A stretch of 44,538 bases of DNA. Origin: Candidatus Saganbacteria bacterium CG08_land_8_20_14_0_20_45_16. GTDB lineage: Bacteria; Margulisbacteria; WOR-1; O2-12-FULL-45-9. The translations under genes were made by a program, and so were the position numbers. Under the pieces are notes generated by a model. That model did no database searches. It was not told the DNA's origin and saw only the letters and a program-made list of their open reading frames with translations. The stretch is taken from assembly GCA_002774365.1 (NCBI GenBank), contig PEYM01000128.1:1-44538 (forward strand), written 5' to 3'. Positions 31,458-40,615 of this stretch are shown piece by piece. Positions within the stretch are counted from its first letter, which is position 1; every line of letters starts with the position of its first letter.

Positions 31458-34400
31458 ATGTCCCTTTATGTGAGATCTGAGAGATCCATGGTCCAGCCTC
31501 GCAGTCAGAAAGGTCAGGGTAGAAATAAGAATAAATTACAGCTTGCTAATCATAATTTGTGCCACAGACCCCTATCCAACAAAAAAAAAACAATAGTTAG
31601 GACACCCCTTGCAACAGATGCTCAAAAACTGCTTAAGGAACCTACAAGGCAAGCTTCCCCCAGTAGTGTGATCCCTCCTTTACTAATCAGTCTGGTCAGC
31701 GCATTGGTTATGGCTTACGCTGCCAGCTGTGCCCACACAGCCACCGTAGCTAATGAAAACACTCTCCCCGATAACTTGACCGGAGCAAAGATTGATTCAT
31801 TAGATGAATATTTTGACCTTAGTATTACTTGGCGAGACGGCAACCATAACGGTTTTATGGAGGACGGGGAAGTATCTCCGCTAACTTGGCAAATCGTTAG
31901 GGGGGTGGCAGAATTTCACAGTGAACAAGCTGGCCAGCTCCAATTATCAGGAACAGACCTGGCCCTCTTCAGAACCAACCTCAATGATGCAATGTCTCCC
32001 CAACCAACTCAACAATTTCATCGGCTGGTGCTGCCAAATGGTTTAATTCTTCTCTTGGGCGCAGATCATTCTTCCCCGCTGGTTTCCGTTGGCTTTTACG
32101 TTGGCGCAGGTTCACGCGATGCAACAATTGGGGGAGAAGCTCATTTAACAGAACATCTTCTGACCACTCGAAACCAAGGAGGTGTTGACTTTTTCGCGAT
32201 GATGGCCCAGCGTGGAACTTTTATAAATGCCCAAACAGGTTCCTTGGCCACCAGGTTTATGGGCATGACTAGAAGCAATAATTTAGCCGAGCCTGTTAAT
32301 TATTTTTCCCAGGCACTGCTACACCCTAGCTTGAGCCAAGCCAATCTTTCTTTGGAAAAAATGATTATAGCAAGAGAGGGCGAGGAAGCCCAAGCTGACC
32401 CTATCTTTGCTCTCCAAACAAGGCTTTTTGAAACCGCCTTCAGCAATCGCAGACGCCAACTTCTAGGCGACGATTTGCAGGCACTAAGCAGGGTCACTTT
32501 GGCTGATGTTCAAACCTTCCTGGCCCGACATTATTCGCCAACAAATACGATTGTTAGTATCACCGGTGATATTGAGCCAAGAGAGGCCCATCACCTCATT
32601 GAACAGAAACTAGCCTCCTGGCGCCCGACTCTGGTCACAACAACCACCCTGCCGGCTGAACCAGCTCAAAGCAAGTTGATTTTTCGCGTCCTCCCGGCTC
32701 AACCCGCCCAAGCTTCGTTTGTGGCGCTTGGCTATAAAACACCAACCGAAACCGAGCCCAACTATGCTGCCGTCCAGGTCGCTTTACATATTTTAAACAC
32801 TAGATTGAAAACCAGAGTTCCACAACTTAATCTCTTTGACCTCCCAAGGTCCGCAACCATTCCTTATGAAGCCTTCTTTTCCATTTTATCCGGAGCCGTT
32901 GCGTCAACCGGCATGAGTCAAACCCTTACCGATGTCCTGACCGAAGTCGAGGTCTTGCGCAGATACGGTGTCACCCCCGGAGAATTGCATCAGGCCCAGA
33001 TTGATCTACGGCTGAGTAAGCTTAGAGATCAAGAAGATATTGAAAGGGTCCAAGAAGAAATTGCTCGAGCTGAACTTTTAGCTACCCCAGAATTAAACCA
33101 ACGTCTGGACGAGCAAATAGCAGCTCTTACACCCAGAGAGGTCCAATCCGCCGCTGCTGCATATTTTGCTCAAGCAAACTGCACCATGGTTGTCCAGCCT
33201 CAAGCCGAAGCTGAAGAATCAGCAGGCCCAAACATCTCTGAAATACTCCAAAATGTTGGGAGTAATCTCGCCAATATAACCCCTACTCCAAGAACTACCG
33301 AGCCACCCCATAACGAAAGTTTACCTCCATTGCCCACTCCAACCAAAATCGAAGTCTCTCACCCAGAAGAACTGTTCCTACCTAATGGTATTAAGCTGGC
33401 TTTCCAGAGAAACAATCGACTGCCGTTGGTTACTTTTGACATCATGTTTCCAACAGGCGGCAGTGAATTCACGCAAGATGAAGTCACCCTAGCTTTGCAA
33501 TCTATGTTGGCTGGCAACAATGGGACTTCAATCAACGATGAGATCGCGGCTTTTGGCGGCAGAGCCAAGGTTGAGGTTTTAGAGGACGTTGCCCATGTGA
33601 CGGTAGAAGTCTTGTCTGATAAGCTTCTTCCTGCCGTTGATTTAATGACCTCTGCTTTAACCAAATCAACGATAAGCACTAATAACCTGGAACAGCTAAG
33701 AGAAGCACATCTCAGTAAACTAATGGGAGACCTAGAGGATCCGCGCGCTAACGGGCTCCGTATTCTTAGAGGCTTGCTCAAATCGCCTAATTTGCCGCCA
33801 GATCCAGCTGGTCTACGGCAAAAGGAAGGGATCGACCAATTAACACCTGAAGACTTAAGAGGCTGTCAGGACAAATTAGTTCGAAGTGGACTGGTCTTTT
33901 CGGTTGTGGGTGACATTGCTGGGCCTCAGATCGAACATATCAAGAGACAACTTAAAACACTCACAATTCGCCAAGCAACAACTACAGAACCAACATCTAC
34001 CGCCCCGATCAACAAGGCCGTCCTTAGACTCCCTGCCCCAATTCCCGTTGCTGGCGCCTTGATTGGGTTTAATACCCTTGGTTCTGCTGATCCTGATTAC
34101 CCTGCCCTAAAAGTCTTGTCCTCGATCCTAGCCCGGCGCCTTTCGGTAGCAGTTAGGGAAGAAAAGGGATTAGCTTATTACATTACTTTTAAGGATGAAA
34201 CAGCTGTCCAGTCAGGCTTTGCTTACGCCGCTGTCCAAACCAGTCCAGAAAACCTTGAAGAAGTTTTAGCCCTGATCAATGAAGAAATCAATCGTTTGCA
34301 TACAAGCAGCGAGGGTGACGACATTATCAACGCTGAAGAGGTCGCCCAATTGATTCGGCTGCTCTCCACCAGGGAAGCAATCTTTACCCAAACCAATAGT

Positions 34401-34568
34401 GCCAGAGCCACAAATTTGGCCCAAGCGGTCTTAGCTGGTAGCGTAGCTGACAGTAATCTGAGTGCCAGATTTAGCAAGGTAACAGTTGCCGACGTGCGCC
34501 GCTTAGCCCAAAGATTGCTGGACCCAGAACATAGCGCTTCGCTGATTATTGAGCCAATGCAGCCTTAA
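31458..34568 (+). CDS. Membrane-anchored M16-family zinc peptidase, two-domain
   Basis: A 1036-residue protein. A 70-residue basic N-terminal tail precedes one hydrophobic segment (residues 72-90) ending AASC, possibly a lipidated Cys91, so the bulk should lie outside the inner membrane. DGNHNGFMEDGE (residues 127-138) fits an EF-hand calcium loop. The first M16 half has the inverted zinc motif HLTEH (229-233) and a distal Glu near residue 307. A second M16 half begins near residue 640 (LFLPNGIKLAFQRNN) and lacks HxxEH, as expected of the non-catalytic partner half. Related proteins degrade or process peptides (PqqL, pitrilysin; PqqF/PqqG in PQQ maturation). The start has AAAAGGAG at good spacing. 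Its 3' end overlaps idi by four bases. Confidence 0.88.
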   Translation: MSLYVRSERSMVQPRSQKGQGRNKNKLQLANHNLCHRPLSNKKKTIVRTPLATDAQKLLKEPTRQASPSSVIPPLLISLVSALVMAYAASCAHTATVANENTLPDNLTGAKIDSLDEYFDLSITWRDGNHNGFMEDGEVSPLTWQIVRGVAEFHSEQAGQLQLSGTDLALFRTNLNDAMSPQPTQQFHRLVLPNGLILLLGADHSSPLVSVGFYVGAGSRDATIGGEAHLTEHLLTTRNQGGVDFFAMMAQRGTFINAQTGSLATRFMGMTRSNNLAEPVNYFSQALLHPSLSQANLSLEKMIIAREGEEAQADPIFALQTRLFETAFSNRRRQLLGDDLQALSRVTLADVQTFLARHYSPTNTIVSITGDIEPREAHHLIEQKLASWRPTLVTTTTLPAEPAQSKLIFRVLPAQPAQASFVALGYKTPTETEPNYAAVQVALHILNTRLKTRVPQLNLFDLPRSATIPYEAFFSILSGAVASTGMSQTLTDVLTEVEVLRRYGVTPGELHQAQIDLRLSKLRDQEDIERVQEEIARAELLATPELNQRLDEQIAALTPREVQSAAAAYFAQANCTMVVQPQAEAEESAGPNISEILQNVGSNLANITPTPRTTEPPHNESLPPLPTPTKIEVSHPEELFLPNGIKLAFQRNNRLPLVTFDIMFPTGGSEFTQDEVTLALQSMLAGNNGTSINDEIAAFGGRAKVEVLEDVAHVTVEVLSDKLLPAVDLMTSALTKSTISTNNLEQLREAHLSKLMGDLEDPRANGLRILRGLLKSPNLPPDPAGLRQKEGIDQLTPEDLRGCQDKLVRSGLVFSVVGDIAGPQIEHIKRQLKTLTIRQATTTEPTSTAPINKAVLRLPAPIPVAGALIGFNTLGSADPDYPALKVLSSILARRLSVAVREEKGLAYYITFKDETAVQSGFAYAAVQTSPENLEEVLALINEEINRLHTSSEGDDIINAEEVAQLIRLLSTREAIFTQTNSARATNLAQAVLAGSVADSNLSARFSKVTVADVRRLAQRLLDPEHSASLIIEPMQP

Positions 34569-35104
34569 AAAATCTCCTGCTGGCGGTTGATAACTTCTTC
34601 AAGTGACAACCTTAGCCAACTGGCGTACTGCTCAGGCTTATTTTTAATCTCGTCTTTTAGCTGATCAAGGGACAACCATTGCCAAGCCATGACCTCTTTG
34701 GGATCTGGCCTAAGTGGCCCGTCAAAACAACCAATAAGAATATGATCATATTCATGTTCAAATAAACCTTTATCCAACTCTGCTTTATAAATAAAAGTAA
34801 ATAATTCTTTAAACTCACAGTCAACCCCCAACTCCTCCCGCAATCTACGATGAGCCGCCGCAAAAGTCTCCTCACCTGGTCGCGGATGACTGCAACAGCT
34901 ATTAGCCCACAATCCTCCAGAGTGGTACTTGTTTTTGGCCCTTCTCTGGACCAATAATTTTTTCTGGCGATCAAATAAAAAAACAGAGAAAGCCCGATGC
35001 AGCCAACCGCAACAATGAGCTTCTAGTTTAGGCGCCGCCCCAATTTCACAGTCCTGCTCATCTACAAGAATGACCATTTCTTTGCTTTCTTGCTTATTCT
35101 CCAT
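34565..35104 (-). CDS. idi: Isopentenyl-diphosphate delta-isomerase, type I
   Basis: A 179-residue Nudix-fold cytosolic enzyme that interconverts IPP and DMAPP. Diagnostic segments are WLHRAFSVFLF, LWANSCCSHPRPGE with the catalytic Cys, the Nudix-like AAHRRLREELGV, and EHEYDHIL with the second catalytic acid. The size matches bacterial type I enzymes. The first ATG follows a -10 by five bases, so a leaderless mRNA is likely. It is not in an isoprenoid operon here. It sits between the peptidase and the radical SAM cluster without an evident link to either. Confidence 0.95.
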   Translation of the reverse strand: MENKQESKEMVILVDEQDCEIGAAPKLEAHCCGWLHRAFSVFLFDRQKKLLVQRRAKNKYHSGGLWANSCCSHPRPGEETFAAAHRRLREELGVDCEFKELFTFIYKAELDKGLFEHEYDHILIGCFDGPLRPDPKEVMAWQWLSLDQLKDEIKNKPEQYASWLRLSLEEVINRQQEIF

Positions 35105-35109
35105 AGCTT

Positions 35110-35138
35110 ATTTTATGCCATTAGGGACAGCCCTTCAA
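35110..35138 (-). promoter_or_regulatory. Promoter of idi
   Basis: Minus strand TTGAAG at 35138-35133, 17-base spacer, TAAAAT at 35115-35110, five bases before the ATG; no TGn here. A nine-base direct repeat, TTAGGGACA (35121-35129 and 35142-35150, 21 bases apart), overlaps the spacer and upstream region and could be an operator. Confidence 0.5.
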
Positions 35139-35192
35139 GCGTTAGGGACAAAGCTACGGCCCAACCCTCTTGCCCAATGTTCTGGTAGATCA

Positions 35193-35201
35193 TGCTATAA
35201 T
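35193..35201 (+). promoter_or_regulatory. Extended -10 promoter of the plus-strand radical SAM gene
   Basis: TGC-TATAAT at 35193-35201; the ATG is at 35208, six bases later. A leaderless transcript is predicted, and no ribosome binding site is present. Confidence 0.6.
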
Positions 35202-35207
35202 TAATCA

Positions 35208-37589
35208 ATGCGTGTCCTGCTCTTGGCGCCTATCTGGTCATACACCCAAAGGTATCTGCCGGTCAATTTAGCCGAATTAGCTGGTTTTATCAGAGACCAT
35301 GGCTACAAAGATGTCCAGATCCTTGACCTAAATGATGAGGTCTTTGATATTATCTCCCCGGAAAAAAAATTCGAGGCAGCCAAACAATTAGTACTTAAAG
35401 CCAAACCTGATATTATTGGAATAAGCTGCCAGACCATCAATGTCCCTTTTTGCCTAAAATTTAGCCAATTGCTCAAGGCCAGCCGAGACGTACCAATAGT
35501 TTTGGGAGGCATTCACCCTTCATTCAGGGCTAAGGAAATGTTTGCCCTGTGTCAAATCGACTACATCGTTAGAGGCGAGGGCGAAGTTACCCTGTTGGAA
35601 TTACTTGACTGTCTTACCAAAAAGCCGGCGCACAAAAGTTTAAACCAGATCCTAGGACTATCTTATAAACAAGGCCACCAAATTCATCACAACCCTGATC
35701 GCCCATTGATCAAAGACCTTGCCGACTTAGCCCCCCCAGCCTATGACTTATTAAAAGCAATGAGTCCCTCAAAAAATAAAAGCCTAAGCGCTTTTCAGCG
35801 CCTTTTTCGCCAAACTCCAACAACGGAAATTGTTGGTAGCGTAATCGCCAGTCGAGGCTGTCCTTACCGCTGTCTTTTCTGTTCATCAAACCACTTCTGG
35901 AGATACCAAAGAAGGAAACCGATCAAGAACATCATCAAGGAAATTAAATATCAAAAGCAACATTTGGAAACAAATAAATTCATGTTTGAAGATGATTGCC
36001 TCACCCTTAATCGCCAATGGTCCGCAGAATTATTTAAAGCCCTAAAAGAATTACGAGTAAGGTGGGGCTGCCTGACAAGAATTGACCTGATCGAGACCGC
36101 AACCATCAAGGCTATGAAAGCAGCTGGCTGCACCTCGATTTACCACGGAATTGAGGCCGGCAATAATAAAATGCGAAAGGTTCTAGACAAAAAAAATAAC
36201 CCCAAGCTAGACAACAATCTCATTATTAAGCTGGTCAAGGAAGAGGTCCGTCATAAGATTAAACCAACTTGCTCTTTTATGGTTGGCATTCCCAGCGAAA
36301 CCAAGAAAGATTTTGCTGACACAGTCAACCTGGCCTTCCAACTCAAGCAGATTGGAGCAGAAATTCAACTCTGGATAATGACCCCATATCCTGATACACC
36401 CGCCATTAGGATCTTTAAACATCAGCTCAGAAAAATGGACCGTTGGGTCACCTTGCGGCAAGGCGACGTTTTTATCGATGAGCAAATACTGCTTTTTCAC
36501 GACATTCTTGACCAGATGCCAGAGGAAAATCCCGATAATTATATCTTTATGCCAGACATGGGCCTGGCTCAATTTCTGAATCAATACGAGAAAGCCCTAG
36601 CACACCTTGGGCTAGGTCAATCATATCTAAAGGTCAAAGGTTGTTTTATCTACAACTATTTTTCTTGCAACGACCAAAAGATTCATTTTGTTTCCTTCCA
36701 GAAAAAAGAACCAATAAACCAATTAGCGGCATCACCAAAAACGATCTTGCTCAAGATAGAAATCGATAGGTCAGACCTAATCAAACTAGCCAACAAACTA
36801 ATCACAAACAAGATTCGCGCCTGCTTTTTGTCCGTGTCCTGCCCTCAGCGTCACGCCTCAACAAATCAACGCCAGGCTTTTGCTCAGTTCCTTTGCCAGC
36901 TCATTGTGCACAAAATTGATTTCACACTAACTAAGCCTCTGCCCCCTACAATTATCGACGGCAACTTAAAGCCGCTTTTAAAACAAGCTATTTTTTGCCC
37001 AACGAGTTGCCAAGATTGTCTAGAATTATTCAGAGTTAGCAACGACAAAGTCCATCTTTGTGGCGGGCAAGAGATCGGCCGAGTTTGTGTTTTTCAGAGC
37101 CGTCGACAACTTTTTGAGCTTTTTAAGTCCGCTCACCAAGACCCTAAAAACCAGCAGGTCCTTTCTTGCTGTCAGTTCCCTGATCCGCGGCCGCAAAAAC
37201 AACTCTCCCTATCCTTAAGAGCTGGTTATACCATCCCCCCTGATGCTGAACTGGCCAAAATTGTCAAAAAAACACCTATCAGCCAACTGCTGAACAGCAA
37301 AAACCAGAAAGGTCGTTTCCAAAACCTGCTCTTTCTCCCTACCCTGAATGAGCTTCAACCGAACCTTTCTGCTCCAGCACAGCAAAGCCACATTGTTTTC
37401 CTAAAATCAAGCGAGGAGATCCATTTATTAGACAATGCTGCCGTAGGATTACTAAAACATCTATCACAAAGTGGACAAGCCAAAGATTTGGTAACCGGCC
37501 TTTATCCCAAACAAGGCAAACTAATAATAAACAAGCTGAAAGAATTAGTGGCGTGGGGCATCATCATCGATCCAAGATCAAACCGCTAA
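35208..37589 (+). CDS. B12-binding-type radical SAM enzyme with Cys-rich and PqqD-like C-terminus
   Basis: A 793-residue protein. The N-terminal cobalamin-binding-type domain (residues 1-140) has VLGGIHPSF and VRGEGEVTLLELL. The radical SAM core carries GCPYRCLFC (Cys 218, 222, 225), a GIEAGN segment and MVGIPSETKKDF. After the core comes a Cys-rich stretch (FCPTSCQDCLEL, HLCGGQEIGRVC, LSCCQF; roughly residues 610-665) that might bind an extra Fe-S cluster. The last 70 residues (IVFLKSSEEIHLLDNAAVGL, LINKLKELVAWGIII) resemble the PqqD/RRE winged helix that binds precursor peptides. The classical cobalamin His motif DxHxxG is not seen. It converges on the SPASM gene with a 12-base overlap and probably belongs to the same peptide-modification system. 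Confidence 0.85.
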   Translation: MRVLLLAPIWSYTQRYLPVNLAELAGFIRDHGYKDVQILDLNDEVFDIISPEKKFEAAKQLVLKAKPDIIGISCQTINVPFCLKFSQLLKASRDVPIVLGGIHPSFRAKEMFALCQIDYIVRGEGEVTLLELLDCLTKKPAHKSLNQILGLSYKQGHQIHHNPDRPLIKDLADLAPPAYDLLKAMSPSKNKSLSAFQRLFRQTPTTEIVGSVIASRGCPYRCLFCSSNHFWRYQRRKPIKNIIKEIKYQKQHLETNKFMFEDDCLTLNRQWSAELFKALKELRVRWGCLTRIDLIETATIKAMKAAGCTSIYHGIEAGNNKMRKVLDKKNNPKLDNNLIIKLVKEEVRHKIKPTCSFMVGIPSETKKDFADTVNLAFQLKQIGAEIQLWIMTPYPDTPAIRIFKHQLRKMDRWVTLRQGDVFIDEQILLFHDILDQMPEENPDNYIFMPDMGLAQFLNQYEKALAHLGLGQSYLKVKGCFIYNYFSCNDQKIHFVSFQKKEPINQLAASPKTILLKIEIDRSDLIKLANKLITNKIRACFLSVSCPQRHASTNQRQAFAQFLCQLIVHKIDFTLTKPLPPTIIDGNLKPLLKQAIFCPTSCQDCLELFRVSNDKVHLCGGQEIGRVCVFQSRRQLFELFKSAHQDPKNQQVLSCCQFPDPRPQKQLSLSLRAGYTIPPDAELAKIVKKTPISQLLNSKNQKGRFQNLLFLPTLNELQPNLSAPAQQSHIVFLKSSEEIHLLDNAAVGLLKHLSQSGQAKDLVTGLYPKQGKLIINKLKELVAWGIIIDPRSNR

Positions 37590-38861
37590 TTTAACGCCTT
37601 CTTTGCGTAGCATCTCCCTAGCCAGGTTGGGACACTCTCTGAACAACCGCCGAAAAAAATAAATTTCTATCTGGAACTGCTTAAGCAATAATTCACACAA
37701 AGGATCAGGCAATCTCTCTGCCTGAAAACAATGGCCACTACAAGAGCGGTGACAGTAAAGGCTGATGGGGCAGCGCACACACTTTCCCTTTAGCTGGGTT
37801 TTCCGCTCAATAAAACCAACAAACTCTTTTACTGCCTTGACATCACAGCCGCCTACAACCTCTCCAACTTGAAATTTATTTAATCCGGCCGCAATAACAC
37901 AGGGATATATTTCTCCATTCACAGCTATCGCTAAATAATTCTGCCCGCCACCAGCGCATAAGGCTGTCGTGCCTGCCCCGATAAAAAGATATTTACGCAA
38001 AGCACCAAGTAGGGGCATAACAAAAACCGCCGTACCACGCTTAAGCTCATCAAGGTAAAAATCACAAAAAGCCAGATAATTTTTGGCCCAGAGCTTGACA
38101 TCAATTTTTAAAGTCTCTCCCAAACGATAAACTGGATACGAAAATGACTGCATCCACATAAAACTAAAATTGAGTGAAACCAAGTTTTTGTAAGCCTCAA
38201 TAAAACGATAAGGATAAGCGATCATTGGGTGAGCACTTCTGGAAATACCAACCCGATCGATATATTTTAAGTTATTAACCACTTTGTGCCACGACCCACA
38301 GCGATCCCTGTCATGCTCAAATTTATTTCCATCGATACTGATCTGATAATCTTTATCCTTGAAGCGGGAAAATTTCTCCAGCAGTTTCCGGTCAATAATC
38401 GTACCATTGGAATAAATCACCAAGGAAAATCTGTTTTTTTGCTTTTTATTAAGTTGCCAAAGACGATCCAAGAAAAATTCTAACACCAGCGGATTCAGTA
38501 GTGGTTCCCCGCCGTAAAAAGCCAGCTCAATCTTACGTCTATCATCAGACAAGATTGATTTTTTAAGATATTTCCAAATTCCTTGGGCCGTAACCAAACT
38601 CATATCCTCTTTTTTGCATTGACTGTTCCAACAGTAACTACAACGCAAATTGCAACGAGTCGTTAAAAATATCGTAACAGTAGTGTGGCTATCAGGGCCG
38701 GTTTTTTTCCGTCCCACGCCCTCCCCCGACAAAAAATCCAAAAGTTGCGGCTCCAGACCTTGCCTCTGGCGGCCAAAATCCCAACGACCACTCGCTGGTA
38801 AATACTTAAAATGCAAACCATTAATCGCAAATTCACATTTTTTAAAGCTCTTTTTAACCAT
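37578..38861 (-). CDS. Radical SAM/SPASM peptide maturase
   Basis: A 427-residue enzyme. The radical SAM motif is TTRCNLRCSYCW (Cys 70, 74, 77), followed by LAFYGGEPLLNP (SAM-binding GGE), SNGT and QISIDG. The C-terminal SPASM region has CAGGGQNYLAIAVNGEIYPC (302-321) and KCVRCPISLYCHRSC with a later Cys-x3-Cys (361-378), enough ligands for two auxiliary [4Fe-4S] clusters. SPASM enzymes of this layout modify ribosomal peptides (thioether, C-C bond, epimer or decarboxylation) or activate sulfatases. No sulfatase gene is present, whereas a peptide gene is, so peptide maturation is favoured. Its ATG overlaps the stop of the preceding gene (TAATG). It is last in the six-gene operon. Confidence 0.88.
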   Translation of the reverse strand: MVKKSFKKCEFAINGLHFKYLPASGRWDFGRQRQGLEPQLLDFLSGEGVGRKKTGPDSHTTVTIFLTTRCNLRCSYCWNSQCKKEDMSLVTAQGIWKYLKKSILSDDRRKIELAFYGGEPLLNPLVLEFFLDRLWQLNKKQKNRFSLVIYSNGTIIDRKLLEKFSRFKDKDYQISIDGNKFEHDRDRCGSWHKVVNNLKYIDRVGISRSAHPMIAYPYRFIEAYKNLVSLNFSFMWMQSFSYPVYRLGETLKIDVKLWAKNYLAFCDFYLDELKRGTAVFVMPLLGALRKYLFIGAGTTALCAGGGQNYLAIAVNGEIYPCVIAAGLNKFQVGEVVGGCDVKAVKEFVGFIERKTQLKGKCVRCPISLYCHRSCSGHCFQAERLPDPLCELLLKQFQIEIYFFRRLFRECPNLAREMLRKEGVKLAV

Positions 38862-40615
38862 TATTTACTTATCTCCAAAACGTGATGTCGCAACAATTTA
38901 CACAGCGCGGCCGTTACCGCTTGCTTTAAAAGAAGAAACTGGACTGATTGACCAGGCAACCTCTTTAAGATGTCCGCGACTGTGGTCCCCTCGCCAACCA
39001 ATTCTAATACTTTTGAGTCTATTTCATCAAGTTCACACTTTACTCCATGTACCTGGTTAGTAGCCAAATAACTAGTTCGAAGTTCAAGGCCTTTTCCCGC
39101 AACGGCCAAAAATTCCTTGATGGAACAGTCCCTTGAAAATCGTAGTCGCGTCTCTAGCCTCAGGGCAGACGGCTTAACATCAGCCAGCGGGATTTTCTGC
39201 TGGTGACAACGGGTGATCTCAAGCAAATTCTGCGCAGAGAGCGTCAGGGACCGAAATCCCATCTGCTCCTCAACACCGATCTTCCCCAGGTCCTTAACTT
39301 TGGCCATGCGCTTAGAATAGTTGCAAAAATCTTGCAAGCCATGCCTAAGCACTTTGACCTTGTACTTTCCCGGCCGCTGATAAAAGTCAGCCCCTGGCTC
39401 TATCTCAGGAAAATAGATCATCGGCGTAGTAAAAGGATAGTTCTGGGCAATCTGCTCCTTCAGGGCAAATGTTTGCTCCACTTCCTTAGCAGTTTCAAAA
39501 GGTGTCCCCATAAAAAAGTAAACCATGGTAGCAAGCGATTTGTCTTTTAGAAAATCAAGCGCCCCAAAAAGTTCGCTGTTAGAAAAATAAAAGCCCTTGG
39601 TTAATTTTCTAACCCTCTCCGACCCAACGTCCGGCGAAATTATCAAAATAGAGTTCGGCAAAAAAGTTTCCCTGAACTTCTTTATAAAGTCCTTGCTGGG
39701 CAGAGCCCAGGAGGCAAAATTACCCAAGACCTTGATCTTGGACCTTTTTATCTCCGCAAAAAGATCGTCATAGTAACCTGCGTTCGGTTCCGGATCATAG
39801 TCCATAAAAACATTGTTTATCCCGTATTTTATGATCCGTTTTATATCTGCGACAACTTTGCGGGGAGAGCGAAAAACATGGCAATTTCTGTTACTGATCA
39901 GTTTCTGCGCCCGCTTACCACCACCGCAATAAAAACAATTGACACTACAACCCCGGCCGGGACAAAGCATAAACGTTTTAACATCTTTCACAAAATTACA
40001 ATTAGACGAATAAGAATAACCTGTTTCCGTTAGGCGCGTTAATAGATCAAAATGCCGCATTAGATCACAGCAGCTAAAATTCAAATCATCAAGATCTTTT
40101 TGCGTGGCAACATAGGTCAATTTGTTTTTAACTACGCTTCCCCCGCTGCGCCAGACTAAGTTGGGGACACCCCCTAAATTTTTTGGCTTACTCAAGCAAA
40201 GATTTTTTACTAAAGAGAGGAGTGGAATCTCTCCCTCACCACAAATAATGAAATCGATTTGCTTCTGACCCTGCATTAGCTGCCGAGCAAAGTAGCTGGC
40301 AGTGAAGCCACCGACAACAATTTTTGTTTGGGGAACGCGCTTCTTCAAGGATTTTATTACACAAAGTGTATCCCAAAGCTGGTAATGCCAATGGATGGCA
40401 AAGCAAACCACGTCAAACCCATTTTGATCTACTTCCTTAGCCAGATCAAAGTCAGGACCTAAGATCTTTTCCAGCCCCAGATGTATAATTTGGGCATCAA
40501 AACCATGCCGATTAAGAAGCTCAGCCATGGCAAAATAACCGATCGGCGGCAAACCAATTGAGAACGTCTGTTTTCGAAAATGAGGCACATGAACAAACAA
40601 AACCTTAAGCCCCAT
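38861..40615 (-). CDS. B12-binding-type radical SAM enzyme with PqqD-like tail
   Basis: About 584 residues from the ATG at 40615, chosen because GAAGGAG lies six bases upstream; in-frame ATGs further up (40636, 40630) lack such a site. The N-terminal Rossmann-like domain (VLFVHVPHF, IVVGGFTASYFA, IICGEGEIPLL) is of the cobalamin-binding type. The radical SAM motif is GRGCSVNCFYC (Cys 223, 227, 230), later YFFMGTPFETAKEV. The last 60 residues (ELDEIDSKVLELVGEGTTVADI, ALCKLLRHHVLEI) have the helix pattern of a PqqD-like recognition domain. Enzymes of this class include peptide C-methyltransferases and other C-C-bond chemists. It overlaps the upstream gene by 11 bases. Confidence 0.85.
   Translation of the reverse strand: MGLKVLFVHVPHFRKQTFSIGLPPIGYFAMAELLNRHGFDAQIIHLGLEKILGPDFDLAKEVDQNGFDVVCFAIHWHYQLWDTLCVIKSLKKRVPQTKIVVGGFTASYFARQLMQGQKQIDFIICGEGEIPLLSLVKNLCLSKPKNLGGVPNLVWRSGGSVVKNKLTYVATQKDLDDLNFSCCDLMRHFDLLTRLTETGYSYSSNCNFVKDVKTFMLCPGRGCSVNCFYCGGGKRAQKLISNRNCHVFRSPRKVVADIKRIIKYGINNVFMDYDPEPNAGYYDDLFAEIKRSKIKVLGNFASWALPSKDFIKKFRETFLPNSILIISPDVGSERVRKLTKGFYFSNSELFGALDFLKDKSLATMVYFFMGTPFETAKEVEQTFALKEQIAQNYPFTTPMIYFPEIEPGADFYQRPGKYKVKVLRHGLQDFCNYSKRMAKVKDLGKIGVEEQMGFRSLTLSAQNLLEITRCHQQKIPLADVKPSALRLETRLRFSRDCSIKEFLAVAGKGLELRTSYLATNQVHGVKCELDEIDSKVLELVGEGTTVADILKRLPGQSVQFLLLKQAVTAALCKLLRHHVLEISK

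Noticed and set aside
26178-34568. Prophage or conjugative element
   Set aside because: No integrase, capsid, portal, relaxase or attachment-like repeats were found around these genes.
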